Source of the DNA: an uncultured Clostridia bacterium
Lineage (GTDB): Bacteria > Bacillota > Clostridia > Christensenellales > Borkfalkiaceae
Assembly (NCBI GenBank): GCA_944367415.1
Contig: CALVWN010000051.1
Span: forward strand, 1 to 50,364
Length of the DNA: 50,364 bases
Direction of reading: 5' to 3'
Positions 25,472 to 34,738 of this stretch are shown here, in pieces. The notes beneath the pieces are model-generated. The model worked only from the letters and a program-made list of their open reading frames with translations. It made no database searches and was not told where the DNA came from. Both the position numbers and the translations under genes were made by a program. The first letter of the stretch is position 1; every line of letters begins with the position of its first letter.

Positions 25472-27421
25472 ATGGACAGAATGCGCTATCTCGTGGATAC
25501 GCTCAACAAGTGGGCGTACGAATACTATGTGCAGGACGCGCCCAGCGTTCCGGACAGGGAGTATGACGCGCTCTACGACGAACTTCAAGAGCTTGAGCGC
25601 GAAACGGGCGTACGTCTGCCCGATTCCCCGACCCGCCGCGTGGGCGGCGAGCCCATCAAGGCGTTCGCCCGCCACAGGCATATCGCGCCCCTCTTTTCCC
25701 TCGACAAGGCGGTCACCGAGGACGAACTTGCCGCCTTCGTCACGCGCGTGCAGAAGGCGGACGCCTCCGCGCGCTTTACGGTGGAGTACAAGTTCGACGG
25801 TCTCACGATGTGCCTCACCTACGAGGAGGGAAGATTCGTGCGCGCCACCACGCGCGGCAACGGCACGGAAGGGGAGGACGTGACGGCGCAGGCGCTCACG
25901 GTGCGCTCCTTTCCGCTCGCCATTCCCTATCGCGGCACGCTCGAAGTGCGCGGCGAGGCGGTCATCCGCCTGCCCGTTCTGGAGGAGTACAACCGCACGC
26001 ACCCCGACGAGCCGCTCAAGAACGCGCGCAACGCGGCGGCGGGGGCGATCCGCAACCTCGATCCCAAAGTCACCGCCTCCCGCCATCCCGAGATCATCTT
26101 TTACGACGTCAATTACATGAGCGACGTGCCCGTTTCCTCCCAGCAGGAGGCGCTCGCCAAGCTGAAAGAATGGGGCTTTCAGACCTTTCCCTTCCTGCGC
26201 GTATGTGCGACCTTCGAGGAGGTCATGGCGGCGGTGGACGAGATCGAAGTGGGCAGAAAGACGCTCGACGTCCTGACGGACGGTGCCGTCATCAAGACCG
26301 ATCAGGAGTCGGTGCGCCGCCTCATGGGCTACACCGATAAATTCCCCCGCTGGGCGATCGCCTACAAGTTCGAGGCGGAGGAGGCGGAGGCGACCGTCGA
26401 AAAGGTCGTCTGGCAGGTGGGCAGAACGGGCAAACTCACGCCGCTCGCCTTCATCACGCCCGTCGAGCTTGCGGGCGCCACGGTGCGGCGCGCCACGCTC
26501 AACAACTTCGGCGATCTCACGCGCAAGGACGTCAAGGTCGGCTCGCGTGTGCTCGTGCGCCGTTCCAACGAGGTCATTCCCGAAATTCTGGGCGCCGTCG
26601 CGCACACGGAGGGGAGCGTGCCCGTCCAAAAGCCGACGGCCTGCCCCGCGTGCGGTTCGCCCGTCGCCGAGGTGGGGGCGAACTTATTTTGCACCAACCG
26701 CCAATGCCCGCCCCGCATCGTGCAGAAGCTCACCCATTACTGCTCCAAGAATGCGGCGGACGTGGAGGGGATGTCCGAGGCGACGCTCTCCCTTCTGCAT
26801 GAAAAGCGCGGCGTGAGCAGGTTCTCCGATCTCTACGCGCTCACCGAGGCGAGCTTTGAGGGATTGGAGGGCTTCAAGGCGAAAAAGACGCAAAATCTGC
26901 TCGCCGCCATCGACGCGAGCCGCACGCTGCCGCTGGATCGCTTCCTGTACGCCATCGGCATCGACGGCATCGGCAGGGTCGCCGCGCGCGATCTCGCCGC
27001 GTTCGGCAGCGTGGAAGCGGTCGCCGCGCTCACCTTCGAGCAGCTGACCGCGCTCGAAAATATCGGAGACGTCACCGCCAAAAGCATCCTCGATTACTTT
27101 GCGGAGGAGGAAAACCGTGCGGAGCTTGCCCGCCTTTTCGAGATGGGCGTGCGCCCCGCGGCGGCAAAGAAGGTGACGGAAGGCGTGTTTGCGGGCGAGA
27201 ACGTCGTCTTGACGGGCGGGCTTGTCTCCATGACGCGCCCCGAGGCGCAAAAGAGGATCGAGGCGCTCGGCGGCACGGCGCAGTCCTCCGTGACGCGCAA
27301 GACGACGCTCGTCGTCGCGGGCACGGACGCGGGCAGCAAGCTCGAAAAGGCGCGCTCCCTCGGCATCCGCGTCATCGACGAGGCGCAGTTCCTTGCCATG
27401 CTCGGCGAGCCGCGCGGATGA
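25472..27421 (+). CDS. ligA: NAD-dependent DNA ligase
   Basis: A 649-residue ligase that seals nicks in replication and repair with NAD. Domain Ia (YYVQDAPSVPDREYD) binds NMN. The adenylated lysine is Lys107 in VEYKFDG. The four zinc cysteines are Cys391, Cys394, Cys407 and Cys412. Helix-hairpin-helix motifs follow (GIDGIGRVAARDLA, LENIGDVTAKSI) and a BRCT domain from about 570 to the end. The nucleotidyl-transferase core is somewhat divergent (KFDGLTM and RGNG where KIDGLA and RGDG are usual). The start ATG at 25472 has AGGAGG at 25461-25466. A perfect terminator follows, so pcrA-ligA is a two-gene operon. Confidence 0.95.
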   Translation: MDRMRYLVDTLNKWAYEYYVQDAPSVPDREYDALYDELQELERETGVRLPDSPTRRVGGEPIKAFARHRHIAPLFSLDKAVTEDELAAFVTRVQKADASARFTVEYKFDGLTMCLTYEEGRFVRATTRGNGTEGEDVTAQALTVRSFPLAIPYRGTLEVRGEAVIRLPVLEEYNRTHPDEPLKNARNAAAGAIRNLDPKVTASRHPEIIFYDVNYMSDVPVSSQQEALAKLKEWGFQTFPFLRVCATFEEVMAAVDEIEVGRKTLDVLTDGAVIKTDQESVRRLMGYTDKFPRWAIAYKFEAEEAEATVEKVVWQVGRTGKLTPLAFITPVELAGATVRRATLNNFGDLTRKDVKVGSRVLVRRSNEVIPEILGAVAHTEGSVPVQKPTACPACGSPVAEVGANLFCTNRQCPPRIVQKLTHYCSKNAADVEGMSEATLSLLHEKRGVSRFSDLYALTEASFEGLEGFKAKKTQNLLAAIDASRTLPLDRFLYAIGIDGIGRVAARDLAAFGSVEAVAALTFEQLTALENIGDVTAKSILDYFAEEENRAELARLFEMGVRPAAAKKVTEGVFAGENVVLTGGLVSMTRPEAQKRIEALGGTAQSSVTRKTTLVVAGTDAGSKLEKARSLGIRVIDEAQFLAMLGEPRG

Positions 27422-27441
27422 GCTGTCTCACAATTTGATAT

Positions 27442-27479
27442 GCCCCCGAAAATCGCTCGGATTTTCGGGGGCTTTTTTT
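27442..27479 (+). terminator. Intrinsic terminator after ligA
   Basis: A perfect 13-bp stem (27442-27454 with 27460-27472) around GCTCG is followed by seven T. Confidence 0.95.
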
Positions 27480-27501
27480 GTCTCAAAACTGACACGTCTT
27501 G

Positions 27502-27531
27502 GCATTTTTTCCAAAAATGCACACTTTTTTT
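27502..27531 (+). other. A/T-rich hairpin followed by a T run
   Basis: GCATTTTT (27502-27509) and AAAAATGC (27513-27520) form an 8-bp stem around TCC, followed four bases later by seven T. It may be a weak back-up terminator that insulates the promoter just downstream. Confidence 0.4.
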
Positions 27532-27541
27532 CATGAAAGGC

Positions 27542-27574
27542 TTGACAACGATGGGGGGGGGTGTGATGTATAAT
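27542..27574 (+). promoter_or_regulatory. Promoter with a G9 tract in its spacer (phase-variable candidate)
   Basis: Consensus TTGACA at 27542-27547 and TATAAT at 27569-27574 are separated by 21 bp, four more than the optimum. The spacer contains an uninterrupted run of nine G (27553-27561). Loss of three or four G would restore an 18- or 17-bp spacer, so slippage could switch the promoter between weak and strong states. It drives the surface lipoprotein gene at 27602. Confidence 0.8.
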
Positions 27575-27601
27575 AGTCCCGCATCATAGGAGGTAAATGC
27601 T

Positions 27602-30600
27602 ATGAAGAAATTCTGGAAGGCGATTGCCGCTCTCGGATTGACGGCGGCAATGGCGCTGCCCCTCGCTGCTTGCAGTGAGGCGCAGGATGGCAAGTCTGCC
27701 TACGAGATCGCCGTAGAGAACGGCTTCGAGGGCAGCGAACAGGAGTGGCTCGAGAGTCTGAAGGGCGAGACCGGCCCGCAGGGCCCTCAGGGTGAGCCGG
27801 GCAAGGACGGCCAGGACGGTGAAGACGGCAAGGACGGCCAGGACGGCGCTCCCGGGAAGGACGGCGTGGACGGCGAAGACGGCAAGGACGGCCAGGACGG
27901 TCAGGATGGCGCGCCCGGTACGCCCGGTCAGGACGGCCAGGATGGCCAGGACGGCGCTCCCGGCGCACCCGGTCAGGACGGCGAGGACGGCAAGTCCGCT
28001 TACGAGATCGCCGTGGAGAACGGCTTTGTCGGCACCGAAGAGGAGTGGCTCGAGAGCCTGAAGGGCCAGGATGGCGCTCCCGGCGCACCCGGTCAGGACG
28101 GCCAGGATGGTCAGGACGGTCAGGACGGCGCACCCGGCGCTCCCGGTCAGGACGGTGAGGACGGCGTCGGGATCCTGAGCATCTCGTCTCGTTACGAGTA
28201 CATAGACGGCCAGTTCTATACCATTATTGTGTTTACGCTGACGAACAAGACGTCTTATGAAGTCAGAGTTCCCAGCACGCCGCAGATGGATACGACCTAC
28301 GAGGCGGCGACGACGGAGGAGGTGCTCGGGCTTCTTGCGTCCGGCGTCACGAAGATCGAGTTCACCGCAGACAACTACGACGCCGCGACGGCGGAGGAGC
28401 TTGACGCGCTGCTCACGAGCGGCGCACCGCAGGTCACGGTCACGGCGGACGTCGCGGTCGGCGGCACCATCGAGATCTCGGGCGATACGACGCTCGTCAT
28501 TCCCGAGGGAAGAACGATCACGATCGATGGAACCTATGCCGGCGGCGACGTTGCACTCCGCGCAGAGGCGGGCAGCACGCTCACGATCGAGGGCAACGGC
28601 GTCATCGACGCAACGGATGCCGCAGAGAACGTCGTTCCCGTGGCTGCCATGGCGGCAGGCTCCACGGTCGTGATCGAAAGCGGTACGATCCTGATCGATA
28701 CGGCTCAGGAATCGTGCGTGTATGCGGGAAATGGCGGTAAGGTCATCATCAACGGCGGTACTTTCCGCAATGAGAGTGCGGATGACTATGAATGGAGCCA
28801 GGACAGCAAGCCGCTCACGGTCAACGTCTCCGACAGCGCGTCGGTGGACGACCTCGTTGTCAACGGCGGCACGTTCTTCGGCCGCAGCCCTGCGCTGGGC
28901 GATACCGCTCTCGGCGGGAACTTCCTTGCGGACGGGCTTACCTGCGTGGAGCAGGAGGACGGCTCCTATCTCGTCGTCTCGTATGACGAAGTTGAAGAGA
29001 CGACCGTCGCGCTCGTCAACGGCAAGGCGTACACTTCGCTCGCAGACGCGATCGCCGCTGCAAATGCTGCAGAGGGCAGCGATCTCGTCAAAGTCGAGGT
29101 GATGGACGGTTCCTTCACGATCGACACGATCGAGCTGACCCGCAGCAATGTCATGCTCATCGGCCGCGGCTCCGCGGCGACGGAGATCACCATCACGTCT
29201 GCGAAGCCGCAGGGACAGGGCGGTATCTTCCTCGGCGGCACGGACAACGTGACCATCCGGGGCTTGAAGATCGTTCTTGCCAACACGGCAGGAACGGGTG
29301 ACACGGCTCCCATCAAGGCGACATTCGAGATCAGCGAGGGTGTGAATAATACCTCTAACCTTTCTGAAAACCTGACGCTGGAAGATCTCGTTCTCGTCGG
29401 GAACGGACAGGGACATGGTCTCAACCTGCACGGCGTCAAAAATGCGGTCGTGAACAACGTCACGCTTGAAAACTATGGCAAGTGCGGTATCTCGCTTGCA
29501 TTTGCGACCGATGTCACCATCAGCAACGTCACCTTCACGGAGACGGACGCTTGGGGCGATATCGGCATGATGTACGGCAACAGCGATATCTATACGACCC
29601 CTGTCACGAACGTTGTGCTCGGCGAGGGCATCACGTTCGCAGCGATCAAGTCTCTCTATGCGGAATCTGCCGAGTACGAGGTTCCCGATCTAACAAAGTA
29701 TCCGGATCTTGCACTTGTGATGAGTGCGGACAGATGGGATGTCTATAAGAGTGCAACGCTTGCTAATATTTTCAGCGAGGCAACCATTGGTAACACGTAT
29801 TATTCGACGCTGGAGCTGGCACTCTCCGATGCCGAGAATGGCGCTGTCGTCAATCTCTTAAAGAGTCTTACCGACGCGACGATCCAAATCGACAAGGATT
29901 TGACTTTGAGGGCGGACAGCGAGCTGACGTTGAAGTTCACCAAGTCTGCGGGAATCTATCTGAAAAATGATGTGTCGTTCACGCTTGAAAACATTGTGCT
30001 CGTGGGCGAAGGCGCGACCGGAGAGGAAGCCATGGAAGAGCCGTTCATGGGGATCGGTACTTACAATGGAGGATATGGTGTCGATCTGACGCTCGACAAT
30101 GTCACGATCAGCGGGTTTGATTACGGTATCTATCTGGGCGCAAATGTGAGTGAGCCCAAGAAAGCGACCATCAATGCCTCCGATCTCACGGTAAAGAACT
30201 GCCTCATCAAGGGCGTCTATGTGGAGAATATCACCAATTCCAAGTTTGACTCTTGTGTGTTCACGGACAACGGAAAGGATACCTCTCTTGTTATTGCATC
30301 CTTCCAGAAGTGGATGAGCGGCGTGGATATCAACCTCAAGTACAGTGATTATGAGAATATCACCTTCACGGGCTGCACGTTCACGGGGAACGGCGCAAAC
30401 AGTGGCGCGGCGCTTCTCATCAAGGCGCGCGACGACGGCGAAAACTATGAAAAGAGTCCTGCAACGCTTGAGAACGTTTCGGTGACGGGCTGCACGTTCA
30501 CGGGCAACCATCAGAACATTATTCTCGGAGAATTGGACGCGAACAACCGCGGCCCTGTGAATGTCACGATCGATGACGAGAACCTCATTTCGCATGACTA

Positions 30601-31453
30601 TCGCTTCGGAAGAAATATCTCCACGACGGAAGAATTTGTGGAAGCTCTGGAAAATGCCAGGGACGGCGAGACGCTCTATCTCACGACGGGACATTTTGCA
30701 CTGCCCAGCGATGCGAACGGCACGGCGCCTATCGTCATCAATAAATCCATCACTATTGTCGGTGCGACGGAAGCGGAGGCGGTCTATACGATCGGGGCAG
30801 ATGGTACGATCACCGTGACGAGCGGTACGCTGTTCACGAGAGCGGGCGGAACGAACAATATCAACCTGCTGACGGTCGACGCCGCAAATGTGACGATCCG
30901 CAATATCACGTTTGACGCATTCGAGCCAGCTGATCAAAATAAGGTTGCGATCTTGCTCATGGTGCAGAAGGATGGCTTTACGGGCGAGAACCTGTTCTTC
31001 AATAACGTGTCGAACAACGGCCTTCAGCTCAACCACGGGAATAACGCGACCCTCACCAATATCGGCGGCAAAGTCACGCTTTCCGAAGAACAAGGATATG
31101 TTCCGGCGGGGGAAGAGCTTGCGCTCGTCAAAGTGGTCGCTTCGACAAACGTCACGATCGATAAGCTTACGGTCGATCTTCCGAACGGATATGCGGTGAT
31201 GACCTATCAGCAGGATGTCTCCGCTACGATCAACGATCTCACGGTCACGGACGCTGCGGCGGCGATCTATATGCAGATCCCTGCCGTGACGCCCGAATGG
31301 TGGGAAGATACTTGGGGAACTTTCTTCGGGAGCCATGCGGTGACCTTGACGGGTACGCTTTCCATCGGGGATATCACTCTTTCCAAGATTGACGATGCCA
31401 ATACGGAAGATGATTATACCGCTACGGTCACGAACAACGCACAGAACGCATAA
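27602..31453 (+). CDS. Collagen-like, beta-helix surface lipoprotein (putative adhesin)
   Basis: A 1,283-residue exported protein. Residues 1-24 are a lipoprotein signal peptide ending in the lipobox LAAC (Cys24), so the mature protein should be lipid-anchored to the membrane and face outward. Two near-identical modules (GKSAYEIAVENGF...EEWLESLKG, at 30-55 and 130-155) bracket a Gly-X-Y collagen-like tract (55-130), and a second tract follows (155-188) rich in GQD, GAP and GKD triplets. The rest, about 1,090 residues, contains many short parallel beta-helix-like rungs (GNGVID, INGGTF, FTGCTFTGN, ENVSVTGC). There is no LPXTG anchor. AGGAGG lies 8 bp before the ATG. The gene is monocistronic between two terminators. 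Adhesion or a structural role is inferred from architecture. Confidence 0.9.
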   Translation: MKKFWKAIAALGLTAAMALPLAACSEAQDGKSAYEIAVENGFEGSEQEWLESLKGETGPQGPQGEPGKDGQDGEDGKDGQDGAPGKDGVDGEDGKDGQDGQDGAPGTPGQDGQDGQDGAPGAPGQDGEDGKSAYEIAVENGFVGTEEEWLESLKGQDGAPGAPGQDGQDGQDGQDGAPGAPGQDGEDGVGILSISSRYEYIDGQFYTIIVFTLTNKTSYEVRVPSTPQMDTTYEAATTEEVLGLLASGVTKIEFTADNYDAATAEELDALLTSGAPQVTVTADVAVGGTIEISGDTTLVIPEGRTITIDGTYAGGDVALRAEAGSTLTIEGNGVIDATDAAENVVPVAAMAAGSTVVIESGTILIDTAQESCVYAGNGGKVIINGGTFRNESADDYEWSQDSKPLTVNVSDSASVDDLVVNGGTFFGRSPALGDTALGGNFLADGLTCVEQEDGSYLVVSYDEVEETTVALVNGKAYTSLADAIAAANAAEGSDLVKVEVMDGSFTIDTIELTRSNVMLIGRGSAATEITITSAKPQGQGGIFLGGTDNVTIRGLKIVLANTAGTGDTAPIKATFEISEGVNNTSNLSENLTLEDLVLVGNGQGHGLNLHGVKNAVVNNVTLENYGKCGISLAFATDVTISNVTFTETDAWGDIGMMYGNSDIYTTPVTNVVLGEGITFAAIKSLYAESAEYEVPDLTKYPDLALVMSADRWDVYKSATLANIFSEATIGNTYYSTLELALSDAENGAVVNLLKSLTDATIQIDKDLTLRADSELTLKFTKSAGIYLKNDVSFTLENIVLVGEGATGEEAMEEPFMGIGTYNGGYGVDLTLDNVTISGFDYGIYLGANVSEPKKATINASDLTVKNCLIKGVYVENITNSKFDSCVFTDNGKDTSLVIASFQKWMSGVDINLKYSDYENITFTGCTFTGNGANSGAALLIKARDDGENYEKSPATLENVSVTGCTFTGNHQNIILGELDANNRGPVNVTIDDENLISHDYRFGRNISTTEEFVEALENARDGETLYLTTGHFALPSDANGTAPIVINKSITIVGATEAEAVYTIGADGTITVTSGTLFTRAGGTNNINLLTVDAANVTIRNITFDAFEPADQNKVAILLMVQKDGFTGENLFFNNVSNNGLQLNHGNNATLTNIGGKVTLSEEQGYVPAGEELALVKVVASTNVTIDKLTVDLPNGYAVMTYQQDVSATINDLTVTDAAAAIYMQIPAVTPEWWEDTWGTFFGSHAVTLTGTLSIGDITLSKIDDANTEDDYTATVTNNAQNA
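27764..28165 (+). repeat. Collagen-like coding repeats
   Basis: Nine-base units encoding Gly-X-Y triplets (GGC CAG GAC, GGC GCT CCC and close variants) are repeated many times here, interrupted once by a second copy of the SAYEIAVENGF-coding module (27992-28064). Such DNA can recombine to change tract length between strains. Confidence 0.9.
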
Positions 31454-31474
31454 CGCATAAGTGCTGAATGACAG

Positions 31475-31508
31475 CAGGGCATACGGGCTTCCCGTATGCC
31501 CTGTTTTT
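31475..31508 (+). terminator. Intrinsic terminator after surface lipoprotein gene
   Basis: A perfect 13-bp stem (31475-31487 with 31491-31503) around a CTT loop is followed by five T. Confidence 0.93.
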
Positions 31509-31534
31509 GTTTTGCAATATCTATGGGCGAGGGA

Positions 31535-31563
31535 TTGCAAAATGGCGGGAGATATGGTATAAT
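31535..31563 (+). promoter_or_regulatory. Sigma-A promoter of the helD operon
   Basis: TTGCAA at 31535-31540 and TATAAT at 31558-31563 with a 17-bp spacer. A GAGGAGGAGA ribosome-binding site follows at 31581-31590. Confidence 0.85.
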
Positions 31564-31595
31564 CAGTTTATCGCCATGTTGAGGAGGAGAGAAGA

Positions 31596-33977
31596 ATGGA
31601 TGCGCGCAAATCCCTCAAAGAATTGCTCTGCCCCAAGAAAGACGCCGACAAGGCGTGGTATCTCGCGCTCCTCGACGGGGAGGCGCAGAGGCGGTACGAG
31701 GAGACCCATCTCGCCGCCGTCCTCAAAATGCTCAAGCTCGTCCATATCGTGCGCTTTCAGGCGCGCATTGCGCAGTTAAAGCGCGAGATCGCCGACCTGC
31801 GCGCCAAGGAGGACTACGCGGCGGAAGATTTCCGCGCCATCCAGGAAAAGAACGCCGAGATCGCCGACCTCAAAAGAAAGATCGACGAGTACCGGCCCTT
31901 CTTCTCCGAGCCGTATTTCGCCCGCATGGACGTGGTGGACGACAAAGAGGGGTACAACGGCTACTATATCGGAAAACACGGCGACGTCAATCTCGAGATC
32001 GTCGACTGGCGCGCGCCGCTCGCGGTGCGCTATTACCAGAAGAGCCGCGTCACGTTCACGATCAACGAGTATGAATACCGCACCGTGCTGCGCCGCGCCA
32101 TCAACGTCAGGAACGGCAAGCTCCTCGACTTCCGCAACGAGTATCTCTCGGTGCGCGACGTGCTCACGCCCGAGGAGATCGGCGGCAGGGACGAGGAGAT
32201 CCTGTTCGATCCCTACCTCCGCGACATCATCCGCAGCCGCAAGGACGACGTCAAGGTGCGCGATATCATCCGCACCATTCAGGAGAAACAGTTCGACATC
32301 ATCACCCGCCCCGAGCGGGAGAGCTTTGTCCTGCAGGGGTGTGCGGGCAGCGGCAAGACGATGATCATGCTGCACCGCCTGAGCTATCTCATGTACAACA
32401 ACGAGAGCCTGCGCCCCGGGGACGTGCTCGTCATCACGCCGTCGGACAGCTTCAACGCCTTCATCGACGAGCTTTCGCAGATGCTCGAGCTGGAGCGCGT
32501 GCGCACGACGACGCTCAGCGAATACTACTTCCGCGTGCTGACGGGCGAGGGGATCGACCTGAAGAGCCGTCTCGTCGCAGAACGCGAAAACGCGGAGTAT
32601 CTCGCCTATCTCTACTCCGCGCGCTTTACCGACGACGTGCGCGCGCGCGTGCAGAAAATGTACGAGGAAGTCTACGGTCTGATCGCCTCGGAGGAGTGCC
32701 GCGAGGTCGCGCGCGAGGTGCTCGACGACTGCGTGCGCCGTCAGGAGCAGTTCACGCGCGTCAAGAACGCGTCCCTGCGCGTGCGCCGCGCCGTGCTCGG
32801 CGAGCTGAAGGAGAACAAGCAGGGGGGATTTTATTTCACCAAGCCCCTGCGCACGCTGATGAGCGCCTTCGTGCAGGCGGAGGACTTTTTGCGCCTCGCG
32901 CTCGAGGAGGCGCCGCGCACGCCCGACTATTTCTTCCGGCAGTTTTCGGAATTTTACCGCAGCGCGCACTTCATCGCCGCGGGTGGGGAGAAGATCTTCC
33001 GCCGCGCGGACGACGATCTCGCCGCTCTGCTCGTCGCCATCGACAAGGAGATCGCAGACCTCCGGCGCTACCGCCAGAAGCGCGGAACGGAGGAGATCCT
33101 CACCTACGCCGACCGCATCGCCCGCCGCGAGGAGCTGAAGGGCGAGGCGGAAAAGATCCGCGCGGTGCTCTCCGGGATGGCGCAGGGGCTTGCGCTCTTT
33201 ACGGAGTTTTTCGCAGTCCTCCGCCATGCGCGTTACTGCGCCGACCTCGGAAAGTGCGCGGGCGGCGCGGATATCGCGCGCTGGCTGTACCGCGAGACCG
33301 TCAAAAAGTACAAGGCAAAGTACGGCATGAAGGGGGTGTACCCCTCGGACGGGTATGCGCTCTGCAGCGTTCTGACGGCGGCGGGGAGGAGGCTTCTGCC
33401 CCGCTACGGGCTTGTGTTCGTCGATGAGGGGCAGGATATTTCGGAGGGGGAGTACGAACTGCTCAAGACCATCCACGCGGACGCGGCGTTCAACGTGTTC
33501 GGCGACTTAAAACAGAACATCACCCCATGGCGCGGCATGAAGAGCTGGGCGCCGCTCGGCGAGACGGTCTATCTGCTCGATCAGAACTACCGCAACACCA
33601 ACGAGATCGTGGCATACGTCACGGGCGTGCTCGACGCCGACATGAAGCCCATCGGGCTGGAGGGCGCACCCGTCGAGGAAGTCTCCCTGCGCAAGCTGGG
33701 CGCCTTCTTCCGCGGGAAACAGGGGTTGCGGGCGGTCATCGCGCGCGAGGAGTACCTTCCGCTCTTTGACAAGCGCGGCTTTCGCCGCCCCGCCGCAGAC
33801 GGCAGACTCAGTCGCACGGCGGTCAACGTGCTGACCGTGTTCGAGAGCAAGGGGCTGGAGTTCTCCGCCGTCGCGGTCTATGACAGGGATATGACGGAGA
33901 ACGAGAAGTATATCGCCTGCACGCGCGCGCTGCGCGAGCTTGCGATCATCGCGCCGGCGGCAAAGGAGGAGGCATGA
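31596..33977 (+). CDS. helD: HelD-like RNA polymerase recycling ATPase (UvrD-like)
   Basis: A 793-residue SF1-like ATPase. HelD proteins push into the RNA polymerase channels and release stalled polymerase from nucleic acid. The N-terminal coiled coil (around 45-100, QARIAQLKREIADLRAKE and EIADLKRKIDEY) is the arm that enters the secondary channel. VDWRAPLAVRYYQ and the Walker A GCAGSGKT (248-255) follow, then DEGQD Walker B (610-614), LDQNYRN and FESKGLEFSAV. This N-terminal arm and the WRAP motif separate HelD from true UvrD helicases. The gene overlaps a HAD phosphatase gene by 4 bp. Confidence 0.88.
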   Translation: MDARKSLKELLCPKKDADKAWYLALLDGEAQRRYEETHLAAVLKMLKLVHIVRFQARIAQLKREIADLRAKEDYAAEDFRAIQEKNAEIADLKRKIDEYRPFFSEPYFARMDVVDDKEGYNGYYIGKHGDVNLEIVDWRAPLAVRYYQKSRVTFTINEYEYRTVLRRAINVRNGKLLDFRNEYLSVRDVLTPEEIGGRDEEILFDPYLRDIIRSRKDDVKVRDIIRTIQEKQFDIITRPERESFVLQGCAGSGKTMIMLHRLSYLMYNNESLRPGDVLVITPSDSFNAFIDELSQMLELERVRTTTLSEYYFRVLTGEGIDLKSRLVAERENAEYLAYLYSARFTDDVRARVQKMYEEVYGLIASEECREVAREVLDDCVRRQEQFTRVKNASLRVRRAVLGELKENKQGGFYFTKPLRTLMSAFVQAEDFLRLALEEAPRTPDYFFRQFSEFYRSAHFIAAGGEKIFRRADDDLAALLVAIDKEIADLRRYRQKRGTEEILTYADRIARREELKGEAEKIRAVLSGMAQGLALFTEFFAVLRHARYCADLGKCAGGADIARWLYRETVKKYKAKYGMKGVYPSDGYALCSVLTAAGRRLLPRYGLVFVDEGQDISEGEYELLKTIHADAAFNVFGDLKQNITPWRGMKSWAPLGETVYLLDQNYRNTNEIVAYVTGVLDADMKPIGLEGAPVEEVSLRKLGAFFRGKQGLRAVIAREEYLPLFDKRGFRRPAADGRLSRTAVNVLTVFESKGLEFSAVAVYDRDMTENEKYIACTRALRELAIIAPAAKEEA

Positions 33978-34648
33978 AGGACATCTTTTTGCTGGATGTG
34001 GATGACACGCTGCTGGACTTTCAGCGTGCCGAGCGCGAGCAGGTCATCGCGACGCTCACCGAGGCGGGCATCCCCGCCGACGAGGGCACGGCGGCGCGCT
34101 TTCACGCCATCAACGACGCGCTCTGGAAACAGCTCGAGCGCGGCGAGACGACGCGCGCGCGGCTGGTCGTCGAGCGCTTTGAGCGCCTTCTCGAGGAACT
34201 GGGCGCGGCGGGCGACGCGCAGGCGCTCTCCGAGAGTTTTTTCCGCGGAATGCCGCAGCGTGCCTACGCCTTTGACGGGGCGGCGGACTTTCTGCGCGCG
34301 CTGTGCGCGAAGGGCAGCGTCTATGCGCTCACCAACGGCGCAAAGGGGCTGCAGCGCAGGCGCATCGGGCAGGCAGGGCTTGCGCCCTTCTTTACCGACG
34401 TGTTCATCTCGGACGAGATCGGCTGCAACAAGCCGTCGGACGGGTATGTGGGGTATGTGCTCGCGCACATCCCCGGATTTGCAAGGGAGCGCGCCGTGTA
34501 CGTCGGCGACAGCCTGACTTCCGACATGGTTTGCGCGCGGAAGATGGGAACGGACTTCATCCTCTACCGCCCAAATCTCCCTGCAGGCTATGCGGGGATG
34601 TGGGCGGCAAACTATGCGGATGTACTCAAAATCCTCGATACGCTCTGA
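33974..34648 (+). CDS. HAD-family phosphatase, YjjG-like
   Basis: A 224-residue hydrolase. LLDVDDTLLDF holds the nucleophile Asp8 and acid Asp10, ALTNGAKG is motif II, KPSDGYVGY carries the motif III lysine, and VGDSLTSDM is motif IV. The small helical cap between residues 15 and 95 fits the YjjG/YfnB group of house-cleaning (non-canonical) pyrimidine nucleotidases. It is translationally coupled to helD (4-bp overlap), an association without an obvious mechanistic reason. Confidence 0.88.
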   Translation: MKDIFLLDVDDTLLDFQRAEREQVIATLTEAGIPADEGTAARFHAINDALWKQLERGETTRARLVVERFERLLEELGAAGDAQALSESFFRGMPQRAYAFDGAADFLRALCAKGSVYALTNGAKGLQRRRIGQAGLAPFFTDVFISDEIGCNKPSDGYVGYVLAHIPGFARERAVYVGDSLTSDMVCARKMGTDFILYRPNLPAGYAGMWAANYADVLKILDTL

Positions 34649-34661
34649 TCATTTTGATCAT

Positions 34662-34690
34662 TTCCCCGCGCTTCGGCGCGGGGATCTTTC
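34662..34690 (+). terminator. Hairpin with TTCG tetraloop, probable terminator
   Basis: CCCCGCGC (34664-34671) and GCGCGGGG (34676-34683) form a perfect 8-bp stem closed by a very stable TTCG loop, extendable by one T-A pair. The tail ATCTTTCT is only moderately T-rich. Confidence 0.75.
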
Positions 34691-34738
34691 TGCAACGGAT
34701 GGTTTCGCGATTGTAACGGAATTTTTACGTTCATTCGC

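Noticed and set aside
27764..28165. Short repeats that might suggest a CRISPR array
   Set aside because: The repeats are contiguous coding units for Gly-X-Y triplets within one long frame, without spacers of constant length.
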